DNA from: Chromobacterium paludis
GTDB lineage: Bacteria; Pseudomonadota; Gammaproteobacteria; Burkholderiales; Chromobacteriaceae
Assembly (NCBI RefSeq): GCF_008275125.1
Contig: NZ_CP043473.1
Location: 806,001 to 870,000 of the forward strand
Direction of reading: 5' to 3'
Length of the DNA: 64,000 nucleotides
The notes below the pieces were generated by a model that saw only the letters and a program-made list of their open reading frames with translations, was not told the origin of the DNA and made no database searches. The translations under genes and the position numbers were made by a program. Numbering within the stretch: position 1 is the first letter of the stretch; each line of letters opens with the position of its first letter. Shown piece after piece: positions 60,012 through 64,000 of this stretch.

Positions 60012-60150
60012 GTTCGGGTTTCTTCTAGCTTTGCTGAGATAAGCCGGAGCGTGGTGGAGAAAGGGACCGAGGCAAGGCGCGCCGCCGCAGACAGTACAAA
60101 TCGTACGGCCAGGCTGCACAACGCGGCATCAGGCATTTTATCCGCCGCGC

Positions 60151-61320
60151 TCAGCGGGTTTCGGCCATCAGTTCGCGGCCGATCAACCACCGGCGGATCT
60201 CGCTGGTGCCGGCGCCGATTTCGTACAGCTTGGCATCGCGCAGCAGGCGGCCGGTGGCGTATTCGTTGATGTAGCCATTGCCGCCCAGGCACTGGATGGC
60301 GTCCAGCGCCAGCTGGGTAGCGTTCTCGGCCGCGTACAGGATGGCGCCGGCGGCGTCCTTGCGGGTCTGGCGGCCGGTTTCGCCGCGGTCCAGCGCCTGG
60401 CCTACGGCGTAGACGTAGGCGCGGCTGGCGGACAGCTTGACGTACATGTCGGCCAGCTTGCCCTGCATCAGCTGGAAGTCGCCGATGGGCTGGCCGAACT
60501 GGCTGCGGTCGTTCAGATAGGGCACCACGATGTCCAGGCTGGCCTGCATGATGCCCAAGGGGCCGGCGGCCAGCACCGAGCGCTCGTAATCCAGGCCGCT
60601 CATCAGCACTTTCACGCCATTGCCTTCGCCGCCCAGCACGTTTTCTTCCGGCACGAAACAGTTGTCGAAGAAGATGGGGTAGGTGTTGGAGCCGCGCATG
60701 CCCAGCTTGTCCAGCTTGCTGCCGTGACTGAAGCCGGCAAAGTTCTTCTCGACGATGAAGGCGGTGATGCCCTTGGGGCCGGCGTTGACGTCGGTTTTGG
60801 CGTACACCACCAGCGTGTCGGCGTCGCCGCCGTTGGTGATCCACATCTTGCTGCCGTTGAGCAGGTAGCCGCCGTCGGTCTTGTCGGCCTTCAGCTTCAT
60901 GCTGACCACGTCGGAGCCGGCGTTGGGCTCGGACATCGCCAAGGCGCCGACGTGCTCGCCGGAGATCAGCTTGGGCAGATACTTGGCGCGCTGGGCGTCG
61001 TTGCCGTTCTTGTAGATCTGGTTGACGCACAGATTGGAGTGCGCGCCGTACGACAGGCCCACCGAGGCGCTGGCGCGGCTGATTTCTTCCATGGCGATCA
61101 TGTGGGCGAGGTAGCCCATGTCCACGCCGCCGTATTGCTCGCTGACGGTGATGCCGAGCAAGCCCAGCTCGCCGAACTTGCGCCACAGGTCGGCCGGGAA
61201 CAGATTTTCCTGGTCGATGGCGGCGGCGCGCGGGGCGATCTCGCGTTCGGCGAAGTCGCGCACCGATTCGCGCAGGAGGTCGTAAGTCTCGCCGAAGGCG
61301 AAGCGCAGGCTGCTGTACAT
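60151..61320 (-). CDS. liuA: Isovaleryl-CoA dehydrogenase
   Basis: 389 residues from the ATG at 61320 after GAGGAGAA. Acyl-CoA dehydrogenase motifs: [37 protein letters not shown], and the C-terminal [20 protein letters not shown] with [14 protein letters not shown]. Electrons go to ETF. The name follows from co-location with liuB-E and the sequence type. First gene of the operon, under the palindromic operator at 61378. Confidence 0.96.
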   Translation of the reverse strand: MYSSLRFAFGETYDLLRESVRDFAEREIAPRAAAIDQENLFPADLWRKFGELGLLGITVSEQYGGVDMGYLAHMIAMEEISRASASVGLSYGAHSNLCVNQIYKNGNDAQRAKYLPKLISGEHVGALAMSEPNAGSDVVSMKLKADKTDGGYLLNGSKMWITNGGDADTLVVYAKTDVNAGPKGITAFIVEKNFAGFSHGSKLDKLGMRGSNTYPIFFDNCFVPEENVLGGEGNGVKVLMSGLDYERSVLAAGPLGIMQASLDIVVPYLNDRSQFGQPIGDFQLMQGKLADMYVKLSASRAYVYAVGQALDRGETGRQTRKDAAGAILYAAENATQLALDAIQCLGGNGYINEYATGRLLRDAKLYEIGAGTSEIRRWLIGRELMAETR

Positions 61321-61372
61321 GGGGTTCTCCTCGTTTAAGCGTGCGGCGCGGCTGGCGGCGCCTGATGAGCAC

Positions 61373-61401
61373 ATCATCGCTTACGTTTACGTAAGCGTCA
61401 A
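61373..61401 (-). promoter_or_regulatory. liu operon promoter
   Basis: On the minus strand TTGACG (61401-61396), a 17-base spacer and GATGAT (61378-61373), 53 bases upstream of the liuA start. The spacer is filled by the operator palindrome. Confidence 0.55.
61378..61397. promoter_or_regulatory. LiuR-type operator palindrome
   Basis: CGCTTACGTTTACGTAAGCG is a perfect 9+2+9 inverted repeat. The core TTACGTTTACGTAA resembles sites described for the MerR-family regulator LiuR in proteobacteria. Location between -35 and -10 is typical for MerR-type regulators. No MerR-family gene is seen in this window. Confidence 0.75.
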
Positions 61402-61441
61402 TACGTCGACATGATGGCCGCCGCAAAGGGCGGCCGGATGC

Positions 61442-61912
61442 TTATTCGCGGTTGATTACGTGGCGGAAGCGGCGGTCTTCGCTGATCAGCATGTCTTTCA
61501 TGGGCAGCGGCAGGATGCGCAATTCGCTGAGCTGCTGGCTGCTGAACCAGTCGAATTCCAGACGCGAGCCGCCGTCTTCGATAATGAAAGGCGCGGCGCG
61601 GTCAGGCAGCGCGGAGTCGGCGGCCAGATAGGTCTGGAAATACAGGCCCAGTTCATGGTTGCGTTGGCCGCCCGTGGTGAAGAAGTTTTCTATCAGCATG
61701 ACCATCTCGCCGCAACGCACGGTTTCGCCCAGCTCCTCCAGCATTTCTCGCTCCACCGTTTTAGGCGCTTCCTCGTCGGGGTCCACGCGGCCGCCGGGCA
61801 GGGTCCAGAAGTCGTCGCGGATCAGGCGGTGCAGCAAGACTTTGCCCTCATGCTCGATGATGGCGCCGGCGCGCAGATTGAAGCGGGTGCCGTCTATGTC
61901 GACGCTGATCAT
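61442..61912 (-). CDS. Nudix hydrolase
   Basis: 156 residues from the ATG at 61912, after AAGGAGATAT. The Nudix box is clear: GGRVDPDEEAPKTVEREM followed by LEELGE, giving the G-x5-E-x7-RE-x-x-EE pattern. Hydrolyses a nucleoside diphosphate linked to another moiety; substrate unknown. Divergent from yaiI, and upstream of but not in the liu operon, since it starts 500 bases from the liu promoter and ends 40 bases before it. Confidence 0.93.
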   Translation of the reverse strand: MISVDIDGTRFNLRAGAIIEHEGKVLLHRLIRDDFWTLPGGRVDPDEEAPKTVEREMLEELGETVRCGEMVMLIENFFTTGGQRNHELGLYFQTYLAADSALPDRAAPFIIEDGGSRLEFDWFSSQQLSELRILPLPMKDMLISEDRRFRHVINRE

Positions 61913-62018
61913 GCGATATCTCCTTGGCATTTTGGGCGGGCGCGCAGCATAGCGCTTTCTCCCGTCATGGACAAGGGCGGGTATCATGGCCTGCTATGTA
62001 AATGAAGAAAGAAACGCG

Positions 62019-62465
62019 ATGACGATCTGGGTAGACGCCGACGCCTGTCCCAAGGTGATACGGGAAGTGTTGTTCCGCGCGGCGCAGCGCACCGGCGTGG
62101 AGCTGGTGTTGGTCGCCAACCAGCTGCTGACGGTGCCGAAGGCGCCGAACATCCGCGCGCTGCAAGTGCCCAAGGGCTTCGACGTGGCCGACAACGAAAT
62201 CGCCCGCCGCATCGAGCCGACAGATTTGCTGATCACCGGCGACATTCCGCTCGCTTCCGAGGTGCTGGCCAAGGGCGCGCAGGCGCTGAACTGGCGCGGC
62301 GAGGCGTTTTCCAAGGAAACCATCGCCGCCCAACTGACGATGCGGGACTTCATGGACAATCTGCGCGCCAGCGGCATCCAGACCGAAGGCCCGCCGCCCT
62401 TGAGCCAGGCGGACCGCCAGGCCTTCGCCCGGCAGTTGGACATTTGGCTGGCGAAGAGGCGCTAG
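62019..62465 (+). CDS. yaiI: YaiI/YqxD family protein (DUF188)
   Basis: 148 residues from the ATG at 62019 after GAAGAAAG. Typical start [20 protein letters not shown]; later [20 protein letters not shown] and [17 protein letters not shown]-like fold with acidic residues suggests nuclease activity, unproven. The TAG stop belongs to a REP-like palindrome. Confidence 0.93.
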   Translation: MTIWVDADACPKVIREVLFRAAQRTGVELVLVANQLLTVPKAPNIRALQVPKGFDVADNEIARRIEPTDLLITGDIPLASEVLAKGAQALNWRGEAFSKETIAAQLTMRDFMDNLRASGIQTEGPPPLSQADRQAFARQLDIWLAKRR

Positions 62466-62498
62466 GGCGGAAGCCCGGCTTGATCCGGGCGTTCCGCC
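62463..62498 (+). repeat. REP-like palindrome, copy 2
   Basis: TAGGGCGGAAGCCCGG, loop CTTGAT, CCGGGCGTTCCGCC. Arms GGCGGAA/TTCCGCC and GCCCGG/CCGGGC pair perfectly with one bulged G on the right arm. Starts at the yaiI stop codon. Confidence 0.85.
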
Positions 62499-62519
62499 AA
62501 AGGCTACAGGCAAGTAGAA

Positions 62520-62550
62520 GGCGGAACGCCCCGTTGGGGCTTCCGCCCTA
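62520..62550 (-). repeat. REP-like palindrome, copy 3 (inverted)
   Basis: Same family in opposite orientation: on the minus strand TAGGGCGGAAGCCCC, AAC, GGGGCGTTCCGCC, with the bulged G in the same place. Together with copy 2 it forms an inverted pair separated by 21 bases. Confidence 0.85.
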
Positions 62551-62575
62551 CGAAAAATCTATGGTCAGCCTGACC

Positions 62576-62809
62576 TTTGCAAGAACAGCGTGCTGATGAA
62601 TCATGACGGGGTAGGCTTGCTCTAATCTATCCGGATTCTTGATGGGCACAATAGAGCCCGATCCATGATGTGAGCCGCTCCTGCAAGTCCCTAAAAAGCC
62701 CTCAGTCTGTCATGACTGTTTTTACGATCGGGGTATCCTGCAGGCCGTGGGCCGGTTGTCGTCATCAGTATCTGTCTTGGCAAAAGCAGGCTTCTACTCG
62801 CCGCCGGGT
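62576..62809 (-). ncRNA. Candidate bridge/seek RNA region of the IS1111-type element
   Basis: 234 bases between the transposase stop and the inverted repeat, with no ORF. In IS1111-type elements the guide RNA that pairs with target and donor DNA is encoded in this 3' non-coding part. I assign by position only; exact ends and loops were not determined. Confidence 0.5.
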
Positions 62810-62820
62810 TTACCCGGCGG
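62801..62820 (-). promoter_or_regulatory. Hairpin with the transposase stop codon in its loop
   Basis: Perfect 8-bp stem CCGCCGGG / CCCGGCGG with the 4-base loop holding the TAA stop. It sits at the border between transposase gene and guide-RNA region and could be a processing or boundary signal. Confidence 0.6.
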
Positions 62821-63856
62821 TTTGCATTTCAGTCAGTGCGCGGGCCTGGGGACGGTACTCGCCGCCTTTGGCGAGTAGCGCCCACACGACCCGTGCCAGT
62901 TTGTTGGCCAGTGCGCAGGCCACGATATTCGAGTGGCGACGCTGCATCAGCGCCACCGTCCACGCTGCCATCGCACTCTTCCAGCGCGGCGCGTTCTGCA
63001 TGATCACCCGTGCGCATTGCACCAGCAGGCGACGCAGGCTCTTGTCACCGCGTTTGCTGATGCCCAGCAGCTTGGACTTCCCGCCTGTCGAGTATTGTCG
63101 CGGGACCAGACCCAGCGATGCCGCAAAGTCACGGGCATTGCCATAGCCCTTGGCATTGCCGGCGTCCGCCGACAACTGGCTGGCGGTGATCGCACCGATG
63201 CCGGGAATGGTCATCAACCGCCGGGCGACATCGTCCTGTCGGGCTTCTGTGGCAATCTCGTGATCCAGCTCGTCGATCTCGGTCTTGAGCAGACGGTAGT
63301 GATCCAGCTGGCGTTGCAGGATCTGCCGGGCCTTGACGGGCAAGCCGTTGGTCTCGTCCATCAGCAGCATCGGCAGCTGCGTGATCCCCCGTACCCCGAC
63401 AGGAAGCGCGATGCCGAACTCCAGCAGCAGCGCATGGATCTGGTTGTTGGTCTGTATTCGTTCGGCAATGCGAGATTCCCGCAGGCGATGCAGTGCCGAC
63501 AAGGCTTGCTGTTCGGCACTCTTGGCGGCAACGTAGCGCATGGTCGGGCGCGTAGCCGCCTCGCAGATGGCCTGGGCATCGATGAAATCGTTCTTGTTGC
63601 CGAAGACAAACGGGCGGATGTACTGCGGTGCGATCAGTTGTACGGTATGACCGAAGCCCGTCAGCTTGCGTGCCAGCCAGTGCGCGCCGCAGCAGGCCTC
63701 CATCACGATGCGGCAGGGAGGCTGTTTCGCGAGAAATTCGATGAGACTGTTGCGATTGAACTGCTTCTTGAGGACCGGGTTGCCGCGCGGGTCGTGCCCA
63801 ATCAGATGAAAGCTGTGCTTGCCGATATCCAGACCGATGAGTGTGACGGTTGCCAT
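62810..63856 (-). CDS. IS110-family DEDD transposase
   Basis: 348 residues from the ATG at 63856 after GGGGAGAG. N-terminal RuvC-like DEDD domain: D10 in IGLDIGKHSF, E53 in IVMEACCGAHW, D90 and D93 in NKNDFIDAQAI. C-terminal Transposase_20 domain: LMTIPGIGAITASQLSADAG, SLGLVPRQYSTGGKSK, with the family serine. Uses an RNA guide to recombine without terminal duplication. Intact. Confidence 0.96.
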   Translation of the reverse strand: MATVTLIGLDIGKHSFHLIGHDPRGNPVLKKQFNRNSLIEFLAKQPPCRIVMEACCGAHWLARKLTGFGHTVQLIAPQYIRPFVFGNKNDFIDAQAICEAATRPTMRYVAAKSAEQQALSALHRLRESRIAERIQTNNQIHALLLEFGIALPVGVRGITQLPMLLMDETNGLPVKARQILQRQLDHYRLLKTEIDELDHEIATEARQDDVARRLMTIPGIGAITASQLSADAGNAKGYGNARDFAASLGLVPRQYSTGGKSKLLGISKRGDKSLRRLLVQCARVIMQNAPRWKSAMAAWTVALMQRRHSNIVACALANKLARVVWALLAKGGEYRPQARALTEMQTAG

Positions 63857-63871
63857 GATGCTCTCCCCGAA

Positions 63872-63915
63872 GAAGAAAAAATGCCTCAGCAGGTTTGACG
63901 CCTGCTGAGGCATTT
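63872..63915 (-). terminator. Terminator hairpin just upstream of the transposase start
   Basis: Perfect 15-bp stem AAATGCCTCAGCAGG / CCTGCTGAGGCATTT with a 7-base loop, followed on the minus strand by TTTTTTCTTC. It faces the same way as the transposase gene and ends 16 bases before its start, so it should stop outside transcripts from entering. Confidence 0.85.
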
Positions 63916-63937
63916 AGGTCAGGCTGACCATCACATT

Positions 63938-63966
63938 AAGCCCCCGAATCCGGGGGCTTTGTTTTG
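63938..63966 (+). terminator. Terminator to the right of the IS element
   Basis: AAGCCCCCG-AATC-CGGGGGCTT with TTTGTTTT. No plus-strand gene lies just before it apart from the IS, so it may be the former terminator of yaiI, separated by the insertion. Confidence 0.7.
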
Positions 63967-64000
63967 TCTGGGGGGGAATCTCAGGCTTTGCCCAACTGCG

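Larger units (their letters stand above)
62561..63931 (-). mobile_element. IS110-family element, IS1111 type
   Basis: Bounded (subterminally) by perfect 15-bp inverted repeats: ATGGTCAGCCTGACC at 62561-62575 and its complement at 63917-63931. Elements of the plain IS110 subgroup lack such repeats, whereas IS1111-type elements have them a few bases inside the ends, so true ends lie slightly outside. One DEDD transposase and about 235 non-coding bases downstream of it. No direct duplication is evident, as expected. Confidence 0.85.

Noticed and set aside
63981..64000. Possible end of a minus-strand gene (ending QLGKA then TGA) at the right edge
   Set aside because: Only six codons are visible, not enough to support a call.

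Overview
The window is GC-rich, densely coding bacterial DNA with short intergenic gaps. Gene content (single polar-type flagellar operon, GlnRS, Kdo hydroxylase, complete leucine-catabolism operon, PPK2, LytTR and HD-GYP signalling) points to a free-living betaproteobacterium. A Chromobacterium-like member of the Neisseriales is my best guess from overall look and codon use, but this is inference. No rRNA, tRNA or CRISPR array was seen.

Layout. 1-8791: the flagellar rod/hook/ring operon flgD(partial)-E-F-G-H-I-J-K-L, plus an uncharacterised last gene with a hook-associated look, ended by a clear terminator. 8910-16123: secreted phospholipase D-like protein, divergent Lrp/LysE-type exporter pair, a dCache chemoreceptor, and a hybrid sensor kinase overlapping a periplasmic sulfite-oxidase-fold protein that lacks the metal-ligating cysteine. 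16124-23187: PPK2, then a rightward cluster of MacB/LolD-type ABC ATPase, FtsX-type permease, LolA-like periplasmic protein, outer-membrane beta-barrel candidate and a LytS/LytTR two-component pair. 23345-33864: YHYH lipoprotein with HupE/UreJ-type membrane protein, SulP transporter, GhrA-type reductase, two HAD phosphatases, an EamA exporter, a tandem HD-GYP protein and a GNAT enzyme. 33865-36219: a lower-GC islet in which an IS5-family element (1311 bp, 16-bp inverted repeats, TTAG duplication) has split a small secreted-protein gene. 36221-50127: SelO, YgiQ, KdoO, a frameshifted methyltransferase, glnS, a phosphofructokinase, cysS, rpmE with its promoter, a GT39-type glycosyltransferase and an HDOD protein.

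50399-61401 is a leftward leucine/isovalerate catabolic operon: liuA (isovaleryl-CoA dehydrogenase), NTF2-like gene, small low-GC gene, liuB, liuC, a 96-bp tandem repeat array, liuD, TPR gene, GyrI-like gene, liuE and acetoacetyl-CoA synthetase. A perfect 20-bp palindrome inside the liuA promoter matches the kind of site bound by the MerR-family regulator LiuR. Together these enzymes convert isovaleryl-CoA to acetyl-CoA and acetoacetate and then reactivate the acetoacetate.

The right edge has a Nudix hydrolase, YaiI, an inverted pair of REP-like palindromes (a third copy lies at 23188) and an IS110-family element of IS1111 type, with 15-bp subterminal inverted repeats, a non-coding segment downstream of the transposase that should encode its guide (bridge/seek) RNA, and a terminator hairpin directly upstream of the transposase.

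Most promising for novelty: the ABC/LolA-like/beta-barrel/LytTR cluster, the cysteine-less sulfite-oxidase-fold protein with its hybrid kinase, the IS1111-type element with its hairpins, the REP family that supplies stop codons, and the duplicated start plus tandem repeats inside the leucine operon.
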